From: Bacillus benzoevorans
Lineage (GTDB): Bacteria; Bacillota; Bacilli; Bacillales; Cytobacillaceae
Direction of reading: 5' to 3'
Assembly: GCF_014207535.1 (NCBI RefSeq)
Contig: NZ_JACHGK010000001.1
Location: 595,404-659,403, forward strand
DNA: 64,000 nt
Shown here: one piece after another, positions 8,791 through 17,885 of the stretch
Layout of the letters: each line of letters opens with the position of its first letter
Numbering within the stretch: position 1 is the stretch's first letter
Made by a program: the position numbers and the translations under genes
Notes under the pieces: generated by a model
The model's database searches: none
Told to the model about the DNA's origin: nothing
What the model saw: only the letters and a program-made list of their open reading frames with translations

Positions 8791-11674
8791 ACCGATAAAG
8801 AAGAGTATTGCCCATCAATATCTTCGAATAATGGTTCTATTTTCAGCTGTCTTAATGATAGGTTTTATCTCACTTATCGTTTATAATGGGAAAATTCAAG
8901 CCGATTTTGAAGAAGAAAATGAAGATTTAGAAAGGGAAATGGCAGCGGTAAATCAGCTTGAAAAGACTTATACTTCCATTGTACTGAATATGCGCGGATA
9001 TTTTGCCTTTGGCGATGAATCAATAAGAGATAAAGCTTTTGCCAAACAAGAGGAAGTATTAGAGAGCATTCAAATGCTGAAGGAAGAAGCTGATTTAAAG
9101 GAAGATAACGTATTTATTTCTCAAGTAGAAAATTTTCACAGATATTACTTCGACGTTTTAGTCCCTCAGCAAATAAAAGTCTTTCAAGCTAGAAATGGGC
9201 AGTGGGAAGACTCACCCGGACTGAATCAATATAATTCTGAGAAAATAGAAACGTTTTTATCCAGTATTCTTGCTTACCATCAAAGTAAGGATTTACAGAT
9301 TCAACAAAACTTTATTGATTATTCATCAAAACAGGAACTGCTTCAGTGGGCTATGATAGCTTTTGTTTCTTTAATGCTTTTATTATTGATTACCATTATC
9401 AGAGCAAAAGTGAAATCAATCGGGCAACCGCTTCAAGAATTGGCCCTCGCATCGGAAGAAATATCTGCGGGCAGAGAGGTTGATATACCTAAGTACGATG
9501 GTCGGGAAGACGAGGTTAGTCTGCTTTCCCGTTCGTTTGAAAAAATGATTAAGAGTATTCAAGAGAATGAACAAAATCTTCTGGCACAAAATGAGGAACT
9601 GATGGCACAGCAGGATGAACTGCAAATGCAAAAAGAAGAACTGGAACACGCAGTTGATATTATTCAAACTAATGAAGCCAACTTAAAACGCAGAAATGAA
9701 CTGATGCATTCATTATCCAATTCACTAAATAAGCAGATCGTTTTAGAGGGTGTGGTTGAAAATATCTGCCACATCATGAATGCAGACCGAGGCATTATCG
9801 CGTTAATGGATTCCACGAATGCTTATGCAGCCTTTGGCTTAGCTGATAAGGAAGAGGTTCAATTTATGCGTAATCTTCATTCAGGCATGATCGACAGATT
9901 AATAGAAAAGAAAAGAGCTTATAGTATCAAAAGAAATTGTACGCCGCTTGAAAAAGGCTACCATACCGAGGAATTATATTGTTATGACTTATATATCCCG
10001 GTTTTGTCTTCAACCGGCCAAGTGGCTGCAGTCATGATGTTTTCCCGTTATGCCAATCCATATTCAAAGGACGAAATAAAGGAATACGAAGGAACATGTA
10101 AGCAAATATCAATCTCACTTGAAAAAATAAGAGTGTATGAGGATTCCGAATTTGAACGGTTATTAACAAGGGATATTTTAAATACGATACATGAGGGTGT
10201 TCAGTTAGTTGACGAAAACGGAGTGATCACTCGGGTTAACTCCAAAATGCAAGGTCTTTACCAAGAAGTTAAAGCTGCTGAATTGGTCAATGTACCGCTT
10301 GAACAATGGAGTCATAAAGTAGGCACATCTATTGCAGATGGCGAAGCGTTTCTTGAGTTTATGCAGGCAGTCACAGCAGGTAAAACCACTCCGGAAGAAA
10401 GACATGTTTACCATATTAATGGACCGATCAAACAGGTAATCCAAGTGTATGTGGAAGAACTGTATCGCGGCAATAAAAGAGTTGGTACACTGCTGGTTCA
10501 CAGGGATATTACCAAAGCCTACGAAGTGGATCAAATGAAATCTGAATTTGTCAGCACTGTCAGCCACGAGCTGCGGACACCTCTCTCCAGCGTTCTTGGA
10601 TTTACTGAATTAATGCTAAACAAAAAATTAAAGCCGGAGCGGCAACAAAAATATCTGCAGACCATTTATCAGGAAGCCAAGCGTTTAACGGCATTAATCA
10701 ATGATTTTCTCGATGTCCAGCGCATGGAATCAGGAAAGCAGGCATATGAGAAAAAGTATGTCGATATGATTCCAATTATTAAACGTCGTTTGGATACCGA
10801 TAGAGTCAATCACCCAGATCACTCGTTTATCCTGAATCAAAGCACTGAAAATACGACGGTTTTAGGCGACGAGGATAAAATTACCCAGGTGTTGAATAAT
10901 CTTTTCAGCAATGCCGTCAAATATTCACCAGACGGCGGAGAAGTCAAAGTGACTGTTTTTGAGAATGAAAACAATGTATGTATTGATGTAAAGGACCAGG
11001 GTCTTGGCATCCCTGAAGATGCATTGGAAAATATATTCACGAAGTTCTACCGTGTTGATAATTCTGATCGCAGAAAAATTGGAGGTACCGGTTTAGGACT
11101 GTCTATTGTAAGTGAAATCATGAAGGCGCATGAAGGAAGTGTTAGTGTTACTTCAGAACTTAAAAGGGGCAGTACTTTTACATTAAGCTTCCCGCTTATA
11201 CTTTCGAAAAATACTGAGATGGAAAAAGAAAGTGAAAATGTTTCATTGGAACCAGTGACCAATCGAGTCGATGTCAATGTCATTGTCATTGAGGATGATC
11301 GCAATTTGGCCTCTTTATTGCAGACGGAACTGGAGGATAATGGATTCCAAGTGCTGCAATATACAAATGGCGAAGATGCCATGCATGCGATTGAGCAATA
11401 TAAACCCGACACGATTGTACTGGATATTATGCTGGACGAAACAAGCATGAATGGATGGGAAATATTAGAGAAGGTGAAAACGAATCCTGATTTGAAAGAT
11501 ATACCTATTATCGTTTCCTCGGCATTAGAAGAGAAAGAAAAGGGCTTCAGCCTTGGCGCTACAGAGTATCTGGTTAAACCATATCCGCCGCATAAGCTTT
11601 CCAGTACAATCCTGCAGACTCTATTAAAGAAAGAAAAGAGCGGCCAGATACTTGTACCAAGCAGTGCAGAATAA
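8777..11674 (+). CDS. Membrane hybrid histidine kinase (HAMP-GAF-PAS-HisKA-HATPase-REC)
   Basis: This 965-residue sensor kinase has two transmembrane helices (about 15-33 and 192-210) around a mostly helical extracytoplasmic sensor of about 155 residues. A HAMP domain (about 210-262), a coiled coil rich in Gln/Glu, a GAF domain (about 310-450) and a PAS region (about 460-575) follow. The HisKA box has His597 in VSHELRTPLSS. The ATPase domain shows N, G1 (DQGLGIP) and G2 (GGTGLGLSI) boxes, and the C-terminal receiver has an Asp near 882 (IVLDIM). The GTG start sits behind GAGGAGAT and overlaps the CheY-like gene. With the adjacent receiver and the Hpt cyclase it forms a plausible phosphorelay controlling c-di-GMP. 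Confidence 0.93.
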   Translation: MKTNKPIKKSIAHQYLRIMVLFSAVLMIGFISLIVYNGKIQADFEEENEDLEREMAAVNQLEKTYTSIVLNMRGYFAFGDESIRDKAFAKQEEVLESIQMLKEEADLKEDNVFISQVENFHRYYFDVLVPQQIKVFQARNGQWEDSPGLNQYNSEKIETFLSSILAYHQSKDLQIQQNFIDYSSKQELLQWAMIAFVSLMLLLLITIIRAKVKSIGQPLQELALASEEISAGREVDIPKYDGREDEVSLLSRSFEKMIKSIQENEQNLLAQNEELMAQQDELQMQKEELEHAVDIIQTNEANLKRRNELMHSLSNSLNKQIVLEGVVENICHIMNADRGIIALMDSTNAYAAFGLADKEEVQFMRNLHSGMIDRLIEKKRAYSIKRNCTPLEKGYHTEELYCYDLYIPVLSSTGQVAAVMMFSRYANPYSKDEIKEYEGTCKQISISLEKIRVYEDSEFERLLTRDILNTIHEGVQLVDENGVITRVNSKMQGLYQEVKAAELVNVPLEQWSHKVGTSIADGEAFLEFMQAVTAGKTTPEERHVYHINGPIKQVIQVYVEELYRGNKRVGTLLVHRDITKAYEVDQMKSEFVSTVSHELRTPLSSVLGFTELMLNKKLKPERQQKYLQTIYQEAKRLTALINDFLDVQRMESGKQAYEKKYVDMIPIIKRRLDTDRVNHPDHSFILNQSTENTTVLGDEDKITQVLNNLFSNAVKYSPDGGEVKVTVFENENNVCIDVKDQGLGIPEDALENIFTKFYRVDNSDRRKIGGTGLGLSIVSEIMKAHEGSVSVTSELKRGSTFTLSFPLILSKNTEMEKESENVSLEPVTNRVDVNVIVIEDDRNLASLLQTELEDNGFQVLQYTNGEDAMHAIEQYKPDTIVLDIMLDETSMNGWEILEKVKTNPDLKDIPIIVSSALEEKEKGFSLGATEYLVKPYPPHKLSSTILQTLLKKEKSGQILVPSSAE

Positions 11675-11682
11675 TCATGCAA

Positions 11683-11725
11683 AAAAACTTGTTTTCTTTA
11701 TTTCTAGGAAACAAGTTTTTTATTT
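11683..11725 (+). terminator. Terminator of the kinase operon
   Basis: AAAACTTGTTTTC pairs with GGAAACAAGTTTT and is followed by a T run, just after the kinase stop. Confidence 0.85.
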
Positions 11726-11856
11726 ATATGTCGAAAAGCCTGATCGTTTTTTTGCTGTATGATATGAAGAAATGAATTGCGCAAAAGAATTAGCAACAAG
11801 CTCGTACCATATGAATAAAATAGCATTAAATTGAAGGAAAAGGGGTGTGCAGGGAG

Positions 11857-12465
11857 ATGATGTTTCCGCACACAAAATTGAAGTATATAAATGAAAATAT
11901 CGGATTTGGCGTGTTTGCAACGAAATTTATTCCAAAGGGAACCATTACCTGGGCATTAGACGAGTTGGACCATTTACTTGAACCGGAGTTTGTGAAGAGC
12001 ATGGATAAATATCGGCGCAAGGTTATTAATAAATATTCGTATCGAAACAGGAAGGGACAATATATTCTTTGCTGGGATCTTGGAAGGTACGTAAACCATA
12101 GTTATCAGGCTAATTGCAGAGCAACAGCATATGACTTTGAAGTGGCTATTCGCGATATACAACCAGGTGAGCAGATAACGAGCGATTATGGAACATTGAA
12201 TATCGGAACAGCATTTCGGGGGAGCCTGAAGAAGAGAACTGTTAGAAAAATGGTAAAGCCCGACGACCTCTTATATTATTACAAGGAATGGGACGAAGAG
12301 GTACTAGAAGCATTTAAACATTTTCATCATATCGAACAGCCGCTGCTTCATTTAATCCAGCCAGAGTTTTTGGAAAAAGTAAAGCAGGCGGTGCAGCAGA
12401 ATAAACTCCCTGATTCAATTAAAAGTAACTACTATGATCGTTCTGCAAAACAGAAAAAACCATAA
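11857..12465 (+). CDS. SET-domain protein (putative lysine methyltransferase)
   Basis: A 202-residue protein consisting mainly of a SET fold. An early GFGVFATKFIPKGTI matches the SET N-terminal GxGvfA motif, RYVNHSYQANC matches the NHS substrate/AdoMet motif, and EQITSDYGTLN matches the terminal catalytic-Tyr motif. SET enzymes transfer methyl groups from AdoMet to lysine side chains. Bacterial targets are mostly unknown, and host histone-like proteins are one possibility. The start is unclear: GTG 11845, ATG 11857 and ATG 11860 are in frame, and ATG 11857 best fits AAGGGGTG. Monocistronic. Confidence 0.85.
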   Translation: MMFPHTKLKYINENIGFGVFATKFIPKGTITWALDELDHLLEPEFVKSMDKYRRKVINKYSYRNRKGQYILCWDLGRYVNHSYQANCRATAYDFEVAIRDIQPGEQITSDYGTLNIGTAFRGSLKKRTVRKMVKPDDLLYYYKEWDEEVLEAFKHFHHIEQPLLHLIQPEFLEKVKQAVQQNKLPDSIKSNYYDRSAKQKKP

Positions 12466-12581
12466 TAAACATGCACTCTAGTACTGCCAATTCCCTTATA
12501 TCTTCTATAGATTATTCAAAATCCCCTTACGTGATAAGATTTTTTACCTCTGTTCAATGTGTAAGGTGTTTGCTTGCTTAA

Positions 12582-13313
12582 TTAAGGCTGTTTTTTATTT
12601 AATAGATTAGTAAATGGACAAGCAGAAGGCATAGTTTCGTCATCTCTTAGAAAATACTGTTTCCATTCATAATTGTCTTCCTCCCCGTACCACTTTAACT
12701 CAGGGTGCACGGGGACTTCGTCATAATTCATTAATCGTTTCCGAATAAGTGATTTCATCTGTTCAACATTAGGATGTGTTTGGTGAAAATGCTGCAGTAC
12801 CCATCGCGGGGTAATGGCCAGCATCATAAAAGGAAATGACCGGCTTCTTCTTTTTTTGTGTTCGGGGGTGGCACAATAAACAAAATACGATTCACCATTA
12901 AAGGTGAATTCCCATACCGGATTATGCGGGTTTTGTGTTAAATAGTGATGTTCATCAAGCTCACTAACACCCGCTAGCGTTTTCCAAAAAAGCTGTTCAT
13001 ACTCTTCCATAGTGGCTGCTGAAGTTAGTTGGAAAAAGATAATTAATGAGGTATAAGTGCCGCATTCTCTTGAAATCGTTCCATATGTCTTTAATACATT
13101 CGCAAGCTTTAAAATCGATGAGACTTTTTCTAATTCAGCAATAAAAGCATATCGTAAGTGATATAAGTGAAAACCCATCGTCGCCGGAATGCAAGGAAAC
13201 GGATGGACCCCGTCTGTCATCTTATCCTTAAAAGCCATAAAAGCATCTTGTTTCCAAGGCTTTAGCAGATGTAAATGCTGTTCGATTTCTTTCTGCTGAA
13301 AAATGTTATTCAT
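12582..13313 (-). CDS. YqcI/YcgG family protein
   Basis: A 243-residue protein that fits the YqcI/YcgG family: an early WKQDAFMAFKDKMTD segment, a central EYEQLFWKTLAGV and a C-terminal stretch with Trp/Tyr and a conserved PCP-like segment (SACPFTNLL). No catalytic motif is known for the family and I can name no reaction. It is transcribed towards the SET gene and divergent from the DinB-like gene. The ATG 13313 start lies close to the DinB leader region. Confidence 0.75.
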   Translation of the reverse strand: MNNIFQQKEIEQHLHLLKPWKQDAFMAFKDKMTDGVHPFPCIPATMGFHLYHLRYAFIAELEKVSSILKLANVLKTYGTISRECGTYTSLIIFFQLTSAATMEEYEQLFWKTLAGVSELDEHHYLTQNPHNPVWEFTFNGESYFVYCATPEHKKRRSRSFPFMMLAITPRWVLQHFHQTHPNVEQMKSLIRKRLMNYDEVPVHPELKWYGEEDNYEWKQYFLRDDETMPSACPFTNLLNKKQP

Positions 13314-13495
13314 CAGTAAAACCTCCTCTTATCCACAATATTGGAAGTGGAGTAAATAGGTGAATGTCCTTGGAAAAGAAGGGGAACTGTATGTAATAAA
13401 GGAGAAAACTGATGTTAATGCAGGAAAAACCTGCAGACCTGCTTAATACTATAAATGGTTGGAATATGATGAATCGAAAAATATGGAGGGTAAAC

Positions 13496-13942
13496 ATGAG
13501 TGAATTATTAAAAAAGCAATTTAATCTTGGCAGAACAGGTTTATTTCCGAATTTGGAAGGTTTAACCGATGAACAGGCGGATGTACAGTTAGTGCAGCTT
13601 CCGAATACAATTCGCTGGCAGGCCGGGCATATTTTGACAGCGGCAGAGAACTTTTTATTTGGCACAGAGAGTCAGCTTCCGGAAGAATATCAGGCGTTAT
13701 TTGGCTATGGTTCAAAACCGTCGGCATGGAATGGTGAAGTGCCAAGTATAGAAATCCTGATCGGAGAGCTAAAGGGCCAGCTCGAGAGAATCAATGCTAT
13801 TCCGAATGAACGATTTGAGGAAAACCTGCCTGAACCTATTTTAGGGAATGCAACCTATGGAGAATTATTCAGTTTTACGGCTTTCCATGAATTAACCCAT
13901 ATTGGTCAGATACATACGATGCAGAAACTGGTTCAATCTTAA
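13496..13942 (+). CDS. DinB-like metal-binding four-helix protein
   Basis: A 148-residue DinB/YfiT-type four-helix bundle. The presumed metal ligands are the His in RWQAGHILTA and the two in FHELTHIGQI, the usual three-histidine set. The fold serves thiol-dependent transferases (bacillithiol or mycothiol S-transferases) and uncharacterised stress proteins, so a bacillithiol-linked role is possible but unproven. The start is ATG 13496 behind ATGGAGGG; the in-frame upstream extension to 13412 has no ribosome site. A hairpin terminator follows. Confidence 0.8.
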   Translation: MSELLKKQFNLGRTGLFPNLEGLTDEQADVQLVQLPNTIRWQAGHILTAAENFLFGTESQLPEEYQALFGYGSKPSAWNGEVPSIEILIGELKGQLERINAIPNERFEENLPEPILGNATYGELFSFTAFHELTHIGQIHTMQKLVQS

Positions 13943-13956
13943 ATATTGATAAGAAA

Positions 13957-13995
13957 AGAAAAACTGGAGTCAATATGATTCCAGTTTTTCTTTTA
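13957..13995 (+). terminator. Terminator of the DinB-like gene
   Basis: AAAAACTGGA pairs with TCCAGTTTTT across an 11-base loop, followed by CTTTT. Confidence 0.8.
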
Positions 13996-14193
13996 TTCCA
14001 TTGCAATGGAATAGGAAAAACCGTTCCATGTTACAGTGAAATAGAAGGGTTATTCTATAAATAGTGAACGATGGCTCCAAAATATAATTTTAGATTTTGA
14101 AAGCGTTTATAAAAAAAGAGTGATTAGACAAAATATTTAAATATGTTTAAAATTAAAATATATTCGAATAACAAGTTATGGGAGGAAAAAAAG

Positions 14194-15108
14194 TTGCTAC
14201 GTTATAAAAAATTAGGTTATGGGGTATTAAGTGTTACTGATTTAGAAAAGTCATTGGATTTTTACACAAATGTTGCGGGAATGCAATTTGTTGAGCGCGA
14301 TGAAACTAGCGTTTATCTGCGCACAAGTTACGATCACCACAACATGATTCTGGAACAGGGACCAGAAGCAGGTTTGAAACGAGTTGCTTTTGAATTAGAA
14401 AAAGCGGAACAATTTGATGACGCTTTCAAATATCTTCAAGAGCAAGGATTAAACCCAGTTGAATTGAGTGCAGAGGAATGTCAAAAACTAGCACAAGGAA
14501 GAACATTACGCTTTAAAGACCCAGTGATTGGTTTAACTCATGAGATTTATGCAGACATTATGCAAATGGGCTTGCCTTACACTTCTGCGAATGGATTAGA
14601 AATTGAATGTCTATTGCATATCGTATATGAAACACCACAATTCAATGAGTATTATGACTTCTTTGTAAACAAATTGAATTTCGCGGTATCTGATACTGCT
14701 GGAAGAGAAACTTCATGGGCTTGGCTGCGCTGCTTCCCGAACCCTTACCATCACTCATTTGCGATTACAGAAGGTCCGAATAATATCTTAAATCACATTG
14801 CCTTCAAAGCAAAAACAGTTGATGATATCGGTAAACAAGTGAACAATTTAAAAGAAAAGAATGTTCCAATTCTGTTTGGACCAGGAAGACACCATCCATC
14901 AGGAAGCATTTTCCTATACTTTGCTGACCCAGATGGCATTACGGTTGAATACAGCCAAGGTATGGAAGAATTCCCTGAAGAGGGCGCAAGAGAACCACGC
15001 CGCTTAGAGCCAAGCTTACACACTCTTGACGAGTGGGGCGGAAGTCCACAACCTGGATTTGGAAAATACGGAAAGTTATTAGCTGAAGAAGCAGAAACAG
15101 TAAAATAA
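14194..15108 (+). CDS. Extradiol (catechol 2,3-type) ring-cleavage dioxygenase
   Basis: A 304-residue two-module vicinal-oxygen-chelate protein. In the second module the Fe(II) triad of extradiol dioxygenases is present: His142 (LLHIVYE), His201 (LNHIAFKA) and Glu252 (GITVEYS). Near the C-terminus, a GRHHPSG turn resembles the active-site His region. It should open a catechol ring next to the hydroxyls, though the natural substrate is unknown. The start is TTG 14194, seven bases after GGGAGGAA; an upstream in-frame ATG at 14143 lies before that site. Third codon positions look more optimised than in neighbours, suggesting good expression. A muconic-semialdehyde-type dehydrogenase lies 7 kb away. 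Confidence 0.85.
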   Translation: MLRYKKLGYGVLSVTDLEKSLDFYTNVAGMQFVERDETSVYLRTSYDHHNMILEQGPEAGLKRVAFELEKAEQFDDAFKYLQEQGLNPVELSAEECQKLAQGRTLRFKDPVIGLTHEIYADIMQMGLPYTSANGLEIECLLHIVYETPQFNEYYDFFVNKLNFAVSDTAGRETSWAWLRCFPNPYHHSFAITEGPNNILNHIAFKAKTVDDIGKQVNNLKEKNVPILFGPGRHHPSGSIFLYFADPDGITVEYSQGMEEFPEEGAREPRRLEPSLHTLDEWGGSPQPGFGKYGKLLAEEAETVK

Positions 15109-15125
15109 TCGAATATAAATATGAA

Positions 15126-15170
15126 AGAAGCAGGGGATCCGGGGGGATGTCCCCTGCTTCTTTTTTTTGT
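15126..15170 (+). terminator. Terminator of the dioxygenase gene
   Basis: GAAGCAGGGGA pairs with TCCCCTGCTTC, followed by eight T. Confidence 0.92.
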
Positions 15171-15544
15171 GCAAAATGGTATATTAGAATAACATAGTGG
15201 AGGTAACTCGACTGTCGTTGCACTGTCATCGCGGCAGCATTAGAATAAGGGTAAACCATAGTATGAGAGGTTCGATAAGCATGAACATTAGCAATATTTT
15301 TATTGTGAGCCGGATGTGTAGGAAAATCTGGGGAGATTATGGAAACAGCAGATATTAAGTTTTTGTAAAAAGACAGAAGACATTAATGACCCTTACGCTT
15401 CCTAAGCCATTGTGGACACTGTTTTGGCTGCAGCAGAACCGTTTTGTTGTTCTATTAATCTAGTTTACAAAAAATAGTTATTACAGTAGAATGTTGAGGG
15501 GTTAATTATTAAAAGGAGATTTGCCGAGGCGAATTTGATTAGAT
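15171..15544. other. Intergenic region upstream of the corA leader
   Basis: No open frame with a ribosome site and no recognised riboswitch in about 370 bases. I specifically compared the region with the M-box consensus and found no match. Confidence 0.5.
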
Positions 15545-15548
15545 TGGA

Positions 15549-15708
15549 GCTGAATTTATATGAGTAGTCAACATTGTCACGAACCGGAGCCTGAGCCAGA
15601 TTCGAACAAAGAGGAAGTCATTAATAGACCATTCCTTAAAAGTTTGAATACTGATACAAATTCAGCTTTGTATGGCCAAGATTTCTGACTTCCTCATAAA
15701 AGAGGAGG
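15549..15708 (+). promoter_or_regulatory. Predicted corA leader RNA with alternative ribosome-site pairings
   Basis: Three helices can be drawn. GCTGAATTT (15549-15557) pairs perfectly with AAATTCAGC (15658-15666). GAGGAAGTCA (15611-15620) pairs perfectly with TGACTTCCTC (15686-15695). CTTCCTC (15689-15695) can instead pair with the corA ribosome site GAGGAGG (15702-15708) across a 6-base loop. The second and third helices exclude each other, so one hides and the other frees the corA ribosome site. The switching strand 15611-15620 lies inside the 42-codon leader ORF, a few codons after its Glu-Pro stretch. The pairings are seen; the switch is inference. Confidence 0.6.
15560..15688 (+). CDS. 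42-residue acidic/proline leader peptide upstream of corA
   Basis: ATG 15560 follows TTGGAG with a 10-base spacer, and the frame ends at TGA 15686, 29 bases before corA. Residues 7-19 read HEPEPEPDSNKEE. Alternating acidic residues and prolines are known in E. coli/Salmonella MgtL (EPDPTP) to destabilise translating ribosomes when Mg2+ is low. The rest of the peptide has no membrane segment or domain. Its position before a Mg2+ channel gene and inside a foldable leader argues for a regulatory rather than a structural role. It could also be a chance frame; comparison with related genomes would tell. Confidence 0.55.
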   Translation: MSSQHCHEPEPEPDSNKEEVINRPFLKSLNTDTNSALYGQDF

Positions 15709-15717
15709 TTTTTACCC

Positions 15718-16656
15718 ATGTTAATGATTTATAAATCCGATTTGCAAGGGTGTCTGCAAGAAGCCGACGAAATAACCCCTGGCTGCTGGATCCAATTAAT
15801 TGCCCCTAGCGAAGGGGAAATTCAGGAGATTTCGAATGAATTAGAAATACCTTTGGAATATTTGAAGGACCCTTTGGATGAAGAGGAGCGGTCCCGGATT
15901 GAAAAACACGATGGGAAAATTCTTATAATCGTGAATGGCCCATTTGTCTCATATGACGATAAAGGGATTCCTATCTATGATACGATTCCGATTGGCATGA
16001 TTATCGCGAACAATTGCTTTGTTACCATTTGTTCAAAGGATATTCCTATTTTTCATGCCTTTTCCGCAGGGAAGATTAGAGACTTTTTCACCTATAAACG
16101 AACAAGATTTACGTTTCAAATCCTTTATTCCATTGCTACATCCTTTCTCAAGTATTTAAAACAAATCAGCAAAAAGACGGATGCCATTGAATCTGAACTG
16201 CATCAATCAATGAAAAATAAAGAGCTATTATCGCTGTTGAATTTTGAAAAAAGCTTGGTTTATTTTACAACCTCTCTAAAATCCAACAATATCGTGATGC
16301 AAAAAATGATGAAAAGCAATTATTTGAAAATGTATGAAGATGATCAGGATTTGCTGGAGGATGTCATTATCGAAAACCAGCAAGCCATTGAAATGGCTGA
16401 AACTCATTCGTCGATTTTAAGCGGCATGATGGATGCCTTTGCCTCGATCATTTCCAATAATGTCAACATTGTGATGAAATTCTTGACATCCTTTACCATT
16501 ATCCTGGCACTGCCAACAATGGTCGCAAGCTTTTACGGGATGAACGTGGCGCTTCCGCTGCAAGAATACCGTTATTCCTTTGTAATTGCGATTACGATTT
16601 CTTTCATTTTAGCAGGCACGACAGCTTTTATTTTCTGGAAAAAGAAATTCTTTTAA
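15718..16656 (+). CDS. corA: CorA-family divalent cation (Mg2+) channel
   Basis: A 312-residue CorA-type protein with a long cytoplasmic alpha/beta and helical N-terminal part. Two C-terminal transmembrane helices (about 255-274 and 287-307) flank the selectivity motif YGMNV near residues 274-278. The short charged tail WKKKFF is typical. CorA pentamers let Mg2+ (or Co2+/Ni2+) in down the membrane potential. The length matches B. subtilis YfjQ. ATG 15718 follows AGAGGAGG by nine bases. That ribosome site can be sequestered by upstream sequence, and a leader peptide ends 29 bases earlier. A terminator follows the stop. Confidence 0.92.
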   Translation: MLMIYKSDLQGCLQEADEITPGCWIQLIAPSEGEIQEISNELEIPLEYLKDPLDEEERSRIEKHDGKILIIVNGPFVSYDDKGIPIYDTIPIGMIIANNCFVTICSKDIPIFHAFSAGKIRDFFTYKRTRFTFQILYSIATSFLKYLKQISKKTDAIESELHQSMKNKELLSLLNFEKSLVYFTTSLKSNNIVMQKMMKSNYLKMYEDDQDLLEDVIIENQQAIEMAETHSSILSGMMDAFASIISNNVNIVMKFLTSFTIILALPTMVASFYGMNVALPLQEYRYSFVIAITISFILAGTTAFIFWKKKFF

Positions 16657-16679
16657 CTTCAACTTCATTCAGCATAAGT

Positions 16680-16705
16680 AAGCATGGACTAAATCCATGC
16701 TTTTT
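16680..16705 (+). terminator. corA terminator
   Basis: AAGCATGGA pairs with TCCATGCTT with a 4-base loop, followed by TTT; it lies between two convergent genes. Confidence 0.85.
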
Positions 16706-17701
16706 CTATCGGTCTTTTATCGAATGGTAAAAACCCTTGGCTATATCAATAAGGGAAAATAAAATAACGAACAAGGCAAATCCCCAGATGAGTTTGTTCC
16801 AATTTGCGGCAAATGTAGCTCCGCCAAGTTTTAGGTTCCCGTCCATTAATGTCAGAAATTGAGGATGAAATAGGTCTGGATTGCTCAGCATGACACATAG
16901 TAAAGTAATGGATAAAGTATGATAGATTAAATTGAAGAAGGAGATTTTAAATGTCCACCTGGCATAAGCAAGCTTAATGACTCCAAGTGCAAATTCAATG
17001 AGCGCAAGTCCGAGCAAAAGCGGGAAATAGGAAATTAAAATATTTTGCTTAAAAAGAGGGGCGATTAATGTTAAACTTTCAAAACTGGAGCCGGTTTGCT
17101 CGTACCAGCCTAGCCATTTATCTGCATGGAATAACAGGATCAGCCAAATGACAATCCAAAAGAGGCTGAACAACACTTCGGCCCGTGAGATTGTTCTTTT
17201 TTGTTTATAGTTGGGGAACCAAAGTGTATTTATGGATGGAATTCGCTCAGCTGGAATCCCGACCCATTCCATAATCATGAAACCAATAGTCACCCAGAGA
17301 AAAACATGCGCAAAAGCATCGAAAGCGGATACGAATATATCAATAAATAAAGCGACAATAAAAGAAACGATATGGATTTCTTCTTTGATGGCAAGAAATC
17401 TTTCAATAATGATGGAAAAGGAAGTAATGAACAAGAAGATTAAGGCAAACAAGACTACAAAACGAATATATTTTTCGAAATAGGGAGGAGCAATTAAATA
17501 TTTTTTACCCTTCAGCCTGTAAGTAAAGACCCATTCAGCCGGCGAACCTAAATCCTGCAATATTCTTTGAACATCTTCATGAGTAAACCCCTCTGGCAGT
17601 TTCTCTTCGATTAGGGCACGTAACTCCTTTTCGGCGCCACTGCGTAATCTCTGCGGTAGCCTGTTTTTCACATCCTCCACATAAACTTCAATCAAGTCCA
17701 T
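16706..17701 (-). CDS. HAAS-domain multi-pass membrane protein
   Basis: A 331-residue protein whose first 60 residues (IEVYVEDVKNRLPQRLRSGAEKELRALIEE...LGSPAEW) match the HAAS signalling helix bundle, usually linked to PadR-type regulators. About seven hydrophobic segments follow, so it is an integral membrane protein. No PadR gene is adjacent here. The start was moved to ATG 17701, eight bases after GGGAG, because an earlier ATG at 17710 touches that site. Function unknown; membrane-stress sensing or transport are possibilities. Confidence 0.65.
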   Translation of the reverse strand: MDLIEVYVEDVKNRLPQRLRSGAEKELRALIEEKLPEGFTHEDVQRILQDLGSPAEWVFTYRLKGKKYLIAPPYFEKYIRFVVLFALIFLFITSFSIIIERFLAIKEEIHIVSFIVALFIDIFVSAFDAFAHVFLWVTIGFMIMEWVGIPAERIPSINTLWFPNYKQKRTISRAEVLFSLFWIVIWLILLFHADKWLGWYEQTGSSFESLTLIAPLFKQNILISYFPLLLGLALIEFALGVIKLAYARWTFKISFFNLIYHTLSITLLCVMLSNPDLFHPQFLTLMDGNLKLGGATFAANWNKLIWGFALFVILFSLIDIAKGFYHSIKDR

Positions 17702-17885
17702 CTTTCTCATCTCCCAATTAACATCTTCTTACACATACATATTTCGACATACAGGGAAATATTACCTGCCATTAATAGTGCAGCAAAATGTTATTATCTG
17801 TGCCTGGAAGGTGAATTTTTTTTTTGGAAAAAAATCCGTCAGAATTGGAATAATAAGCTTTACCTAGATCAGGGGTGTGATAAAA

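Noticed and set aside
15171..15717. Possible M-box (Mg2+) riboswitch before corA
   Set aside because: The conserved GTTAGGTGAGGCTCC and CGCTGCTGCCC blocks are absent; only the leader-peptide arrangement is supported.
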